A stretch of 64,000 nucleotides of DNA, taken from contig NZ_FNSM01000001.1 of NCBI RefSeq assembly GCF_900105415.1, forward strand, positions 8,192,001-8,256,000. The letters run 5' to 3'. The position numbers and the translations under genes were made by a program. The notes below the pieces were generated by a model. It was not told the origin of the DNA and did not search any database. It was given only the letters and a program-made list of their open reading frames with translations. Every line of letters starts with the position of its first letter. Within the stretch, counting starts at the first letter, position 1. This document shows, piece after piece, positions 54,096-62,704 of this stretch. Source of the DNA: Streptomyces sp. TLI_105 (GTDB lineage Bacteria; Actinomycetota; Actinomycetes; Streptomycetales; Streptomycetaceae).

Positions 54096-54871
54096 CTAGG
54101 TGTTGCTGGCCATGACGTTGGTGACGCTCGTGTGGAGGCGTGAGGCTGGAGGGCGGTTTCCGGCGGCGGTGTGAGGCCGGTGTTAGTTGTAGTGGACGTT
54201 CCAGACCGCGATCGCCCGAGTTCGTTCTGCTTCAGAGGTCCACTTCCTGGCGTAGAGAGGGGCTCGGTGTAGGCCAGGCGGGAGAATCCGTCGATGGCTG
54301 AGTGAAGGTAGACGTAGCCGCCTCTGGCGCCACTGGTCTTCGCGCGCTGCGCGGCCCTGGCCTGCCTGGAGCTACGTCCATGAACCCACCACCACCCGCC
54401 GCCGTCGGGGATCCGTCCGACCTTCTTGACGTCCAGGCGGACCATGTGGCCGGGCTAGCGGGCCACGATCCGTTTGGACGGGTGCCTGTTGGCTGAGCCG
54501 TCGGGGTCGAGGAACCGACGGTGGTTGATGCCCAGGCGCACCAGCCACCGGCCTGCCGTTCGCTCGCTGATCTGTACTCCCTGGCCTGCGAGTTCGAGGG
54601 CGATCCGGCGGGCGGACCACTTGTTGTCCCGCCGCAACCGCTCGATCTGTTCGACCACATCGGGTGGGGTCTGAGTCGGTGAGGAACGCGGGACGCTTGG
54701 GCGGTCCTGCAGCCCGGCCTCGCCGTGCGTGTCGTGCCGGTTCTGCTACGTGGACAGGCAGGCGCGAGATACACCGGCCTCGGCGGTGACGTGCGCGATC
54801 GGACGGGTGCGGCAGCGCTCCACGAGCCTTCGGTGTCCCTCGACGTCCAAGGGGGCGTTCACATGTGTCAC
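54096..54871 (-). pseudogene. IS481-family transposase remnant
   Basis: From GTG 54871: THVNAPLDVEGHRRLVERCR, HVTAEAGVSRA, then VVEQIERLRRDNKWSARRIALEL and HPSKRIVAR followed by a stop. Then GHMVRLDVKKVGRIPDGGGWW and GGYVYLHSAIDGFSRLAYTEPLS, a jump to LYARKWTSEAERTRAIAVWN, and finally RLHTSVTNVMASNT at 54096. The pieces match IS481 in order, with in-frame stops, frame changes and a deleted catalytic middle. Its start overlaps the stop of the cmx gene. Confidence 0.85.
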
Positions 54872-56046
54872 TGGAGCACCTCGGTGCTCCGGGCGGCCGT
54901 GATGGCGGTGAGGAAGGGGAACGCGATGAGCAGCGCAACCGCGACGAGGAGTCCACTCGCCCAGAGCGGCCCGAGAGCACCGGCTTCGGTGCTGAGGGTG
55001 GCCGCAGCAACGACGGGGCCGACGGCGGCGCCTACGTTGAGCGCCGCGGTCGCATACGAGCCGGCCATAGTAGGGGCTCCCACGGCCTCGTAGAGGACCC
55101 GCGCAATCAGCGTGCTGCCCAGCGCGAACGACAGCGCACCCTGCACGAACACGAGGATGAACAGGACGACCGGCTCGTTGGCCAGCATCGCCAGGGCCGG
55201 CCAGCCGATGAGCAGCAACGGACCGGTGACTGCGATGACCGGACCGGGACGCCGGTCGGACAGCCGTCCGGCGACGGTGACGCCCACGAAGGAACCGGCA
55301 CCGAAGAGCACCAGAGCGACAGAGGTCCACAACTCGCCCAACCCGGCGCTGTCAGTCACCACGGGGGCGAGGAAGGTGAGGCTTCCGAAGGTTGCCGCGT
55401 TCACCAGCGCGCCGAGCAGCATCACCAGGACCAACCGCGGCCGTGCGAGCTGAGCGAGCTCAGCTCGCAACGCTGGCCTGCCAGTCGCCTCATCCTCGTC
55501 ACGCCCTGCTGGGATTCCCTTCAGAACGCCGAGAGCTGCAGGCAGGCAGAGAGCGGCGACAGCCCAGAATGTGGCCCGCCAGCCGAGCACCGTGCCGAGC
55601 ACGGCCCCACCAGGGACACCGGCGATCGTGGCCACCGTCGTGCCCGACAGCAGCACGGCCAGCGCGCGTCCCTTCCTGCCGGGTGAGACCAGCGTGGCCG
55701 CAGCCGTCAGAGCGACGGCAAGGAACCCTGCGTTCGCGAGCGCGGCGACGACTCGGATAGCGAACAGGATGGGGAAGCTCGTGGTGATGGCGCCCACGGC
55801 GTGAGCTGCGGCGAAAACAAGGACGAATCCGAGAAGGCTGGAGCGCCTGGGCCAGTTACGGGCAAGCGCGGTCACAAGGGGGGCGCCGACGAGCATGCCC
55901 ATCGCGAAGGCCGAGGTGAGGACGCCTGCTGTCCCGACTGTGATGTCGAGGTCTGAGGCGATGTCCGGCAAGAGGCCGGCGAGCATGAACTCCGAGGTGC
56001 CCATGGCGAAGACCGCCATGGCAAGCAGATACAGCGGAAGAGGCAT
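54868..56046 (-). CDS. cmx: Cmx/CmrA-type chloramphenicol-efflux MFS transporter, 392 aa
   Basis: The protein has twelve membrane segments, with an N-terminal MPLPLYLLAMAVFAMGTSEFMLAGLLPDIASDLDITV pattern of the Cmx/CmlR group and ALSFALGSTLIARVLYEAVGAPTMAGSYATAALNVGAAVGP late in the chain. The ATG at 56046 has GGAG upstream. Efflux of chloramphenicol is expected from the family. It is intact, but its stop codon directly abuts the IS481 remnant and a second IS481 3'-end trace lies about 240 bases upstream, so it may have been moved by IS elements. Confidence 0.88.
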   Translation of the reverse strand: MPLPLYLLAMAVFAMGTSEFMLAGLLPDIASDLDITVGTAGVLTSAFAMGMLVGAPLVTALARNWPRRSSLLGFVLVFAAAHAVGAITTSFPILFAIRVVAALANAGFLAVALTAAATLVSPGRKGRALAVLLSGTTVATIAGVPGGAVLGTVLGWRATFWAVAALCLPAALGVLKGIPAGRDEDEATGRPALRAELAQLARPRLVLVMLLGALVNAATFGSLTFLAPVVTDSAGLGELWTSVALVLFGAGSFVGVTVAGRLSDRRPGPVIAVTGPLLLIGWPALAMLANEPVVLFILVFVQGALSFALGSTLIARVLYEAVGAPTMAGSYATAALNVGAAVGPVVAAATLSTEAGALGPLWASGLLVAVALLIAFPFLTAITAARSTEVLQ

Positions 56047-56284
56047 CGAGTGGCTCCGAGGTGAGGAGAGGCACGAGAAGGTCATCTCGTCACCGCGGCC
56101 GGCCCCAAGCGCGCACTCGTCCCACCGCAGAAGACGGCGCGACGACAGGGCTACGAGCTCAGTGGTTCAGGGGGCTGACGGCGTGACCGAAAGCCCCCAC
56201 CTTGTCTGACTCAGGACTCGACATGGCCCGCACGCTACCCGATCGATCCCCGTCGAAGCATCTTGGTTTCCCGGGCATTGGCCT

Positions 56285-56321
56285 GTGTCACCAACGTCAT
56301 GTCCCGCAACAACCAGGGGGT
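56285..56321 (+). mobile_element. Short IS481-like 3'-end trace
   Basis: A stretch on the plus strand reads CVTNVMSRNNQ, similar to the VTNVMASNT terminus of the IS481 remnant at 54096 but in the opposite orientation. Only about 12 codons match, so this is suggestive. It would place IS481 ends on both sides of the cmx gene. Confidence 0.4.
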
Positions 56322-56381
56322 TTCTTGCCGTCATTCGATCGAGGCGTTTTGACCGCGACCCCAGTCGTTCAGGCTTCCTTG

Positions 56382-56938
56382 TCAGCGAACCTGGTCGCTC
56401 TTCGGCCCGATGCCTTTGATCCTGGCCGGAGTTCCGTCCGGGGCGAACGAGCGGTGGAAGGTGAAGGCGTGCGGCACGGAGCCGTGGTCGTGGAGGTGCT
56501 CCAGCCTGGAAACCCCGTCCTGCCAGGTGGGTATCACGCCGTCGGGGACCCACCAGAACACGTAACTCGGGTGTTCTGTCCTCTCGAACCAGTCGTAAGG
56601 CCTGTTCAGCGCCTCAGGGTGCAGACCGGTGTAGATGGTGTCGAAGGCGGATCGCAGGTCGGTCCAGAGTGAGAGGGTCGCGTCCAGGGCGATGGTTTCC
56701 ACCGTACGGCCCTTGCCGTACCAGGTCGGTACGGCGAACTCTCCCCATGCACCCCGGTCCAAGTCGAAGTGTGTGCCCGGCCGCGGTCTGCCGCTTCGGC
56801 ACGAGTGAGGTACCCGGGGTGCCGGCTGATCTTCCGGTAGACGGGCTCGCCTCTGTCGTGGAGTTCGCGCGTGAGAGGTGCGGGATCGGCGAGAGGCGAC
56901 TTCAGGACGCCGAATGTGTACAGGGCAAGACGGGGCAT
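56382..56938 (-). pseudogene. DUF3291-domain protein gene with frameshift
   Basis: From ATG 56938 (MPRLALYTFGVLKSPLADPA) the frame gives YRKISRHPGYLTRAEAADRG. The sequence then continues in the next frame as GTHFDLDRGAWGEFAVPTWY and SLWTDLRSAFDTIYTGLHPEALN through IPTWQDGVSRLEHLHDHGSVPHAFTFHRSF. Together they form a complete DUF3291 protein split by a one-base indel near 56775. The downstream part is still well conserved, so the break is recent or a sequencing error. Confidence 0.8.
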
Positions 56939-57049
56939 GTGTCTCTCCCCGGTCGGGGGTGCCTGGTGTGGACCCGCTGGGGAGGTGGCGCTGCCTGCCG
57001 CCGTGGAAGGCCGCATCGGCCCGGCAAATGCCGAGAAGCAGCATCGACA

Positions 57050-57381
57050 ACCCCGCTCAAGCCGCGGTCGCGGGTGATGAACGAGGGCGCCCCCTGGCTC
57101 CGAGAGCCAGAGGCCGCTTTCGTATGCCCAGGGGCAGTATCAGCCGCGTGCCTTGTCGACAGTGCGGGTCAGATCCGTGTTGACGAGGGCGGGCGAGCCG
57201 GAGACTACGACGAGCACGGAACCGGAAGTGCCGGCGTGGGAGTCGGGGACGTTCCTGGCTGGACAGGCCGTCGTCGTGGCCTGATCTCTGAGACCAGAAA
57301 CCGGCTGTTACGGTTCGCGGCCACACCGTAGAAACGGGCTGTTGTTTTTCGTTGGTCGTTTTCCGATCCAAGGAGCCCATC
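57050..57381. other. 330-bp gap before the secreted-protein gene
   Basis: A small hairpin (CTGGCTC-CGA-GAGCCAG, 57089-57105) is followed by GC-rich sequence and the lower-GC promoter region of the gene at 57382. No gene is supported. Confidence 0.4.
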
Positions 57382-57747
57382 ATGGCCCGTTTTCGCACCA
57401 CCACCATGGCCCTCGCCGCCGCCGCGATGCTCGCCCTCACCGCCGCGCCCGCCCAGGCGGCCCCCGGTGACGTGACGACCACCTGTGCGAGCACCGTCAC
57501 CCCGGCAGGCTACGTCGACGTCAGCTGGGGTTACAGCGCCAGCTGCGGCACCCAGAACTTCAACCCGAACATCAAGCAGATCAAGCAGCTCACCGGCCTG
57601 CCCATAGGCACCGTCGTCCAGGCGTGCGGGTCCACGTACTACCCCGCCGGCTGGACCGCGACCAGCTCCTACTACTCCAGCTCCTGCGTCGCGTGGCCGA
57701 ACTCCGGCTTCAACAACAACGCCTGGACCCTCAAGCGCGTCTCCTGA
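57382..57747 (+). CDS. Small secreted four-cysteine protein, 121 aa
   Basis: The signal peptide is MARFRTTTMALAAAAMLALTAAPAQA, cut at AQA/AP. The mature protein of about 95 aa has four Cys (TTTC, ASC, QAC, SSC), enough for two disulfides, and is rich in Tyr, Ser, Thr and Asn (GYVDVSWGYSASCGTQNFNP, YYPAGWTATSSYYSSSC). The ATG at 57382 has AAGGAG six bases upstream. I do not recognise the family. It is intact in a decayed neighbourhood. Confidence 0.8.
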   Translation: MARFRTTTMALAAAAMLALTAAPAQAAPGDVTTTCASTVTPAGYVDVSWGYSASCGTQNFNPNIKQIKQLTGLPIGTVVQACGSTYYPAGWTATSSYYSSSCVAWPNSGFNNNAWTLKRVS

Positions 57748-58110
57748 TCGCACCTTCCGATTGGAGTGCGCCCCGCGAGCGGATCAAGCGAGCGGGTGAA
57801 CACGTCGATGTCGCCTCCAGTAGTTACGTGCTCCACCGTTTGGCTCCGGTGGTGACATGTTCACGGGTGGGTGATGCCCGCCTGGTCGACGTCTGGGCAG
57901 CGAGCGGACCGGAGAAGGAGAATGGCCTTACCGGTTCGGACGACGAGCGGCGCCGTTCTCCTTGGCCGCCGTACGCGATGCTTCAGGTGTCGATCGCCTG
58001 ACGGGGTTCATCCCGGTCACGCCGGCGGCATGGTTCGCGGCCCGGCGCAGTCGCCAGACCGGGACGTCGCTGACACGTTCCGCCGTGTCGAGTTCACGGC
58101 GTCCGCCGGC
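57748..58110. other. 360-bp gap with no supported gene
   Basis: No convincing frame, hairpin or repeat is seen between the small secreted protein and the mobilisation-type remnant. Confidence 0.4.
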
Positions 58111-58275
58111 TTAGCTGAGGAGGGCGGCCGGGTCATGGCCGACGGCCTCGGCTTCGGTGAGGGTGGCTGCCAGGGCGCACCAGCCGGATTCGGAGAGGAC
58201 CTGCTCGGCGAGCTCGGAGATCGCCTTTCGTGCGACGGCGCTCTGCCGCTGCAGCAGGGGCGGGCGAGATGTCGG
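58111..58275 (-). pseudogene. C-terminal remnant of a mobilisation/relaxase-like protein
   Basis: About 54 codons read LLQRQSAVARKAISELAEQV and ESGWCALAATLTEAEAVGHD before a stop at 58111. The pattern WxALAATLxEAEAxGHDPAxLL resembles the C-terminus of relaxase or mobilisation-type proteins of actinobacterial integrative elements. The rest of the gene is absent. Tentative. Confidence 0.4.
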
Positions 58276-58379
58276 CCGCGTTGCGCGCCGAGGCGTCGGT
58301 CTGGGAGAAGGAGATGCCGGACGGGGTGCAGCGGGCCCAGGACCTGCAGTCGATGGTGAGGGGCGCTCGCCATCGGCTG

Positions 58380-58512
58380 ATTGCTTGAGCGAGCTCTTTT
58401 CGTGCTTCCGCAATAGTTGCATGTGCTCCATAGGTGCAAACGCGGGTAGGCGATGTGATCTGGATGGTGCTGACTGCAGACGAAGTCGGCCCAGGAGCGG
58501 CGCAGGCTGCTC
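58380..58512. repeat. 133-bp direct repeat, copy 2 (matches 50942-51074)
   Basis: This is the second copy of the segment at 50942-51074, in direct orientation and ungapped. In this copy the TTGCAT-N11-ATGCAA dyad is degraded (second arm GTGCAA), and no MFS gene follows. Confidence 0.85.
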
Positions 58513-58576
58513 CTCGTCGGGCGTGTGGGCGGCTCGGTGCGGGTTCGGTCTTCTTCGTGGGGCATGAGACCGTCTG

Positions 58577-58996
58577 GTGGTGCCGGAGAGGATGAGCGGG
58601 TTGGGGGCGGCCTTGGCCGAGGCGTCGTCTCCTTCGTGGGCGCGGCGTGCTAGTGCCGGGCGTGACCTTGCTTCCTTCGCCGAGGTTCCCGAGGCGGCGG
58701 AAGCGCTGCTGGGGCTGTTGCTGGATGTCGAGGACACGGCGGTGACCCGACAGGCGGCAGAGGCCCTGGCCCGGGCGGGGACGGTGGCCGCCGTGCGGCT
58801 CATCGCTCGCGCGGTTGCCGAGGCGGACGACAACCAGGCCGACTGGCTGCGGACCGGGGTGCATGACGCGCTCGTGGACGCGGACGGCGGGCCGGACGTC
58901 GCGGCGGTCTGCGGGAAGCTCGCCCGGGACCCGGGAGAAGCCGTCCGCCGGGGCGCCGCGGACATCTCGGCATGGACGGACGGCGACGGGCTCTGA
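58577..58996 (+). CDS. HEAT-repeat-like protein, 139 aa
   Basis: Short alpha-helical repeats occur: EAAEALLGLLLDVEDTAVTRQAAEALARAGTVAAVRLIARAVAEAD and DAALVDADGG-like helices (DALVDADGGPDVAAVCGKLARDPGEAVRRGAADISAW). They look like HEAT/ARM-type repeats. The start is GTG 58577 or ATG 58592. The family of small HEAT proteins in Streptomyces has no defined role, and some act as immunity proteins. Nothing around it helps. Confidence 0.65.
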   Translation: MVPERMSGLGAALAEASSPSWARRASAGRDLASFAEVPEAAEALLGLLLDVEDTAVTRQAAEALARAGTVAAVRLIARAVAEADDNQADWLRTGVHDALVDADGGPDVAAVCGKLARDPGEAVRRGAADISAWTDGDGL

Positions 58997-59400
58997 CCCG
59001 AGCCGGCCTGCCTGCGGGCCGCTTCCTGCGGCCGTCGCCTCGGGGATGCGGGTGTCGTGGGCGGTTCCGTCGTGGGCCATGGCGAAGGGGATGCTGATGG
59101 GGGAGGGCCCCGCCGTCGGCGTCGGCCGCCGTACCCCCACCCGCTCGATGCCGTGTCGGCCTGGGCGTCGGGGCCGTTCTCGCGCATCCACGTCATGCGG
59201 GCTTGTCGCCCGCGAGCTGCCCGGCGTTGCGTCGACCGGGCGGTGGTCGGACCTCTCATCAGCGTCTCCGGCGGCGTCCCTCGCGGTCGGTGACGCTGTC
59301 TCCCAGGTCATCCGTTCGCGCGGAGGGCGCATGACCCGGGGCTTTCTCTACCGAGCCGATAGAGGGGCGGGGGGTGCCCGGTCTCTGCCGTGGCCGTCGT

Positions 59401-59445
59401 CGCGACTGTGGGAGGGGGTGCATCGCAGCCCCTCCCACAGTCGCG
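59401..59445. terminator. Strong hairpin in a 900-bp gene-poor stretch
   Basis: Seventeen-base perfect arms (59401-59417 and 59429-59445) close an 11-base loop. It is far from any stop codon I support, being 400 bases after 58996. It may be the end of a lost gene or a mobile-element feature. The rest of 58997-59908 shows no supported gene. Confidence 0.6.
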
Positions 59446-59908
59446 CGGTCGGCGGGTGTGCTTCCAGGGTGTGCTCGTGTGCGAGCAGGTCTGGGCGGCT
59501 GAACACTGACCCTTTGCTGACGATTCGTCAGGTTTGCGGTATGGGTGCCAGCACCTTCTTCGTCTGCTGGTGGTACAAGCGGCGCATCCTTCTGACCAGT
59601 ATGAATGACGGTCCTCTGCGCCGATTGCAGGGTGCTGGACCGCGGATGGTCCGGGTCTTGGTGAGTGACAGCGATCGCCACCCGCTTCCACCTTGAGGCG
59701 ATCGTGGTGGTGGCAGACGGCGACGGCCGACTGGGCGTGGGGACGACGAGGCTCCGGACTCGACGGGCAGCCGGCTGCTTGGCCGGCTCGATGCCTGACC
59801 CCAGAGTCCTGCAGGGACGGTGCACTCAGAGAGGCGGGTGTTCCCCCCGCCCCGCTTGGGCTTCCCGTCGCGCGCCCGGAAGTCCGGAGGCCGGACGGGA
59901 AGTGTCGG

Positions 59909-60340
59909 TCAGTAGCGGCGGAGGTGGAGCATCTTGCCGGTCTTCTGGCCGAGCCAGATCTTGCGGTGGTCCGCAGCGCCGATGACGGCGGGGTTGCTGT
60001 AGCGGTGTGGGAGGTCGGTGCCCGGGTTGACCAGCACGGTCGCCTCGTCGAGCCCCCAGTTGTCGCTGCCGTTCTTCGGCTCGAAGCGGATGTACAGCGG
60101 GAAACGGTCCAGGTCGTCGGTGTTCAGGCGCGGGGCCGTGGGGTCGTTGCGTTCCGCGTCGAGCACGTTGGCGTCCTGACCGAACACGTAGGTGAACTCC
60201 GCACCGGGTTCGAAGTCGTTGTCGGTGGTGTCGACGTGCAGTTCACGGCCGGCGATGCCGAGATAGACCCAGCCGTCGGTGCCGGCGTCGGATTCCTTCG
60301 CTGTCTTCAGCATCAGTTCGACCTTGCTGATACCTGCCAT
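59909..60340 (-). CDS. PLAT/LH2-like hypothetical protein, 143 aa
   Basis: The protein starts MAGISKVELMLKTAKESDAGTDGWVYLGIAGRELHVDT and later has NDFEPGAEFTYVFGQDANVLD and DNWGLDEATVLVNPGTDLP. The VELMLKTA-GTDGWVYLGIAG pattern and the late DNWGLDEATVLV recall PLAT/LH2 beta-sandwich domains, which bind lipids or proteins. This is a moderate inference. The ATG at 60340 has AGGAGAG upstream. There is no signal peptide. Confidence 0.65.
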   Translation of the reverse strand: MAGISKVELMLKTAKESDAGTDGWVYLGIAGRELHVDTTDNDFEPGAEFTYVFGQDANVLDAERNDPTAPRLNTDDLDRFPLYIRFEPKNGSDNWGLDEATVLVNPGTDLPHRYSNPAVIGAADHRKIWLGQKTGKMLHLRRY

Positions 60341-60706
60341 GGGGTCTCTCCTGTGTCCGCGGGGGATAGGGGGCGAGGGCACCGTCATAAGGGGTCTGGC
60401 TGGCGGTTGCCCGATGGCGAACGTAGAGGGGCGGTTGACGTTCTGAGAGGCCGACATGCGGTGATCCTCCGAAGTGATGATCTTGAAGCGCACGACGTGC
60501 GCTGGCGTACGCCGGGCCATTGATCACGCCGCCGCGCGCCCGTGCCCAAGCTGTGCCGAGACCCGGGAGCGCCTGGACGGGCGTCGGCGGGAGCAGCGGC
60601 GAGCGTTGCGGGCGGCGGGTTGCGCCTGTGCCCTGGTGGGCCTCAGCAAGAAGGGGCCGGCACCGGGACTCACCCCGGAGGCGGTGCCCCGTTCAGTGCT
60701 GCGAGG

Positions 60707-60835
60707 GTTGTCGTTTCTGACGTCGAGCGGGTCGCCGACGCGCAACTGCTTCGTGCGGGCGACGAAGGCGTCGCGGAAGGACTCGTACGCCCAGGCCGCG
60801 ATCAGGATCCGCTGTGTGCCGATGAAGTTCTGGCC
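60707..60835 (-). pseudogene. Aldehyde dehydrogenase fragment
   Basis: Forty-three codons read [20 protein letters not shown] and [18 protein letters not shown]. This is the segment of an ALDH around and after the catalytic Cys position (G-Q-N-x-I-G-T-Q-R); the Cys is replaced by Phe here. The N- and C-terminal parts are missing. The fragment stops within ten bases of the IS5-like remnant. Confidence 0.75.
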
Positions 60836-60846
60836 CGCCGCCGGTG

Positions 60847-61476
60847 CTCGGTCCGGCCTGGCCCACGGTCTACCGGCGGTTCGCCCGGTGGGGCCGCGCT
60901 CGCGTCCGGGCACGGCTCTACCGCGTCGTCCTCGACGAACTTGGCGCCCGTGGGGAGCTGGACCGGTCGCGGTGTGCAATCGGCGCCGTCAGCCTGCGGA
61001 CTGCAAAGGGGGCTTTGGCGGGAGCGAATCCGACCGACCACGGGAAGTCGGGTTCGAAGATCCATCTGGTCACCGACCGGAACGGACTGCCGCCGGCCCT
61101 GGGTATCTCGGGCACGAACACGCATGACAGCCTGGGCCTTGAGCCACTCGTGCGCGGTATCCCGCCCGTCCGGTCCCGCCGCGGCTCCCGTCGCCGACGG
61201 CCGGACAAGCTGCACGCGGACAAGGGCCACGACCGCGATCGTCCACGCAAGTGGCTGCGTCAGCGCGGCATCCGCCCCCATGCTGCCCGCAAGGGCATCG
61301 AGTCCTCACAAAGCGCCTGGGACGTCACCGCTGGGTGGTTGAGAGAACCGTGTCCTGGCCGGCCGGTTGCCGAAGGCTCCACCGGCGCCACGAACGCAAG
61401 GCCGAACACTTCCTCGCTTTCGTCGGCATCGCCGCGGCTCTCATCGGTTGTCGTCGGCTCACACGAACCGGCATGA
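60847..61476 (+). pseudogene. IS5-family transposase remnant (5'-truncated, frameshifted)
   Basis: The reading [35 protein letters not shown], then NPTDHGKSGSKIHLVTDRNGLPPALGISGTNTHDS, KLHADKGHDRDRPRKWLRQRGI, and after a frame change near 61310 RHRWVVERTVSWPAGCRRLHRRHERKAEHF, matches an IS5-group transposase. The N-terminal third is missing and one frameshift separates the last DDE residue (Glu of VERT). Its start adjoins the ALDH fragment. Confidence 0.85.
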
Positions 61477-61489
61477 CTCAGGCCCCGGA

Positions 61490-61922
61490 TCAGCCGACGT
61501 GTTCCAACGACACCTGCGCGTAGGAGCCGTCCCAGAACGTGAACACGGTCGGCTCCGTGTCGTACTCGTGTCGCAGGTAGCCCCCGTACCCCGGGACGGC
61601 GATGTGCGGGGCCACCGGCGCCGGCAGAGCATCAAGCAAGGGCAGGTTGTCATCAACCCAGTAGTTGCACGCGAAGATTTCCCACAGGAGACGGCCGAGC
61701 TCGTCCACTCTCTCCGATCTGCGCATGGTTGCGAGATCCCCTCCCGGCAGCTCGCTGCCGGGATGCGTGAGGAACGGCGGCCAAGGGTGCTCCTCCTCGT
61801 CAAGGCCATCCGGACAGTCGGAGTCCATGCCCAGATGCCGGCGACAGGCAGCCAGGGTGGACTCGGAGATGTCGGTCGCTTCGCAGGAAGCAGGACAAGA
61901 CGATCTCGTAGTGCTCGCTCAC
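61490..61922 (-). pseudogene. Hypothetical protein gene broken by a 4-bp duplication
   Basis: From GTG 61922 the frame gives SEHYEIVLSCFLRSD, then a CGACCGAC duplication shifts frame. In the next frame ISESTLAACRRHLGMDSDCP, EEEHPWPPFLTHPG and YGGYLRHEYDTEPTVFTFW continue to the stop at 61490. The two parts read as one small protein of about 140 aa. The intact part from ATG 61828 alone is 112 aa. The family is unknown to me. Confidence 0.6.
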
Positions 61923-62202
61923 GGCGGGCGTCGTCGAGCCGTATGGTCAGGGCGGTTCTCAGTCCGTCGGCGAAGTCGCGTTCCGTGCCCCGCACGTCCT
62001 CGCCACCACCGAAAGCGGCCACCACCCGGACGAGGCCGCCCTCGCCGCGCGCGAGCCGCGCAGCGCCTCGATGCTCGCCGTGGACGGATTGCTCGTGGTG
62101 GCGGAGCGCCCGTGGAGGCGGCGTCGGCGGCCCCGAGGCGGGGGAGAGCAGCAGGACGAGGCAAACGGCGGCCACGGTCGTCGCACCTGTGTGTCGTGTC
62201 AC

Positions 62203-62704
62203 GACGGAGTCGTCCTCTCGTATCGTGGGGCGGACGCCTGCTGAAGGGTCCGGTCGGCGACCGCGCCGTGAATCGGCCCGGCCACTGTCCGGGCGGCGCG
62301 ACACAGAGGCATCGGCAGAACCACCGCCCTTCGCCGGTCACCGCACGCCGCGGCGCTTGCGCTGCCGGAGCGCCTGGCGGAGCCCGATGCGGTCGACGGC
62401 GGAGAACAGGGGCGCCGCGCCCCCGGACCCCGGTCGTCGCCGCTTCTTGACCGCGTCCCCGCCGGAGTCGCTCCAACGGGCGCCCACCTTTCGCGGGGCG
62501 CACGAGTTCGTGGCTGGCTGGGGGAGAGACGTCCGCGCCCCCTGCTCGTTCAGGACGGCGTCGAGGCCGTGACGTCGACATCAGCAGCACCCACGGAGGT
62601 GGCCGCCGTATGCGCCGGAGTCGAACCAGGCGGCAGCCGCAACCCCGGCGGGAACGGGCCGGGCGGCTCGCGGCGTCGGGCGTCGGTGACGAGGGCGCGC
62701 GCAC
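62203..62704. other. 500-bp gap with no supported gene
   Basis: No convincing coding frame is seen. It precedes the GAP-family membrane gene and holds its promoter. Confidence 0.4.

Noticed and set aside
58133..59332. Minus-strand open frame of about 400 codons
   Set aside because: It crosses the HEAT-like gene in antisense, the hairpin-poor gap and direct-repeat copy 2. Its composition is shadow-like and only the short ARKELAQAI part recurs, as DNA repeat rather than as a gene.
61919..62202. Possible small membrane protein from GTG 62202 (one hydrophobic segment near its N-terminus)
   Set aside because: The frame runs on into the opposite part of the 61490-61922 pseudogene without a natural stop, and its downstream composition is shadow-like. 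The short N-terminal hydrophobic stretch alone is not enough.
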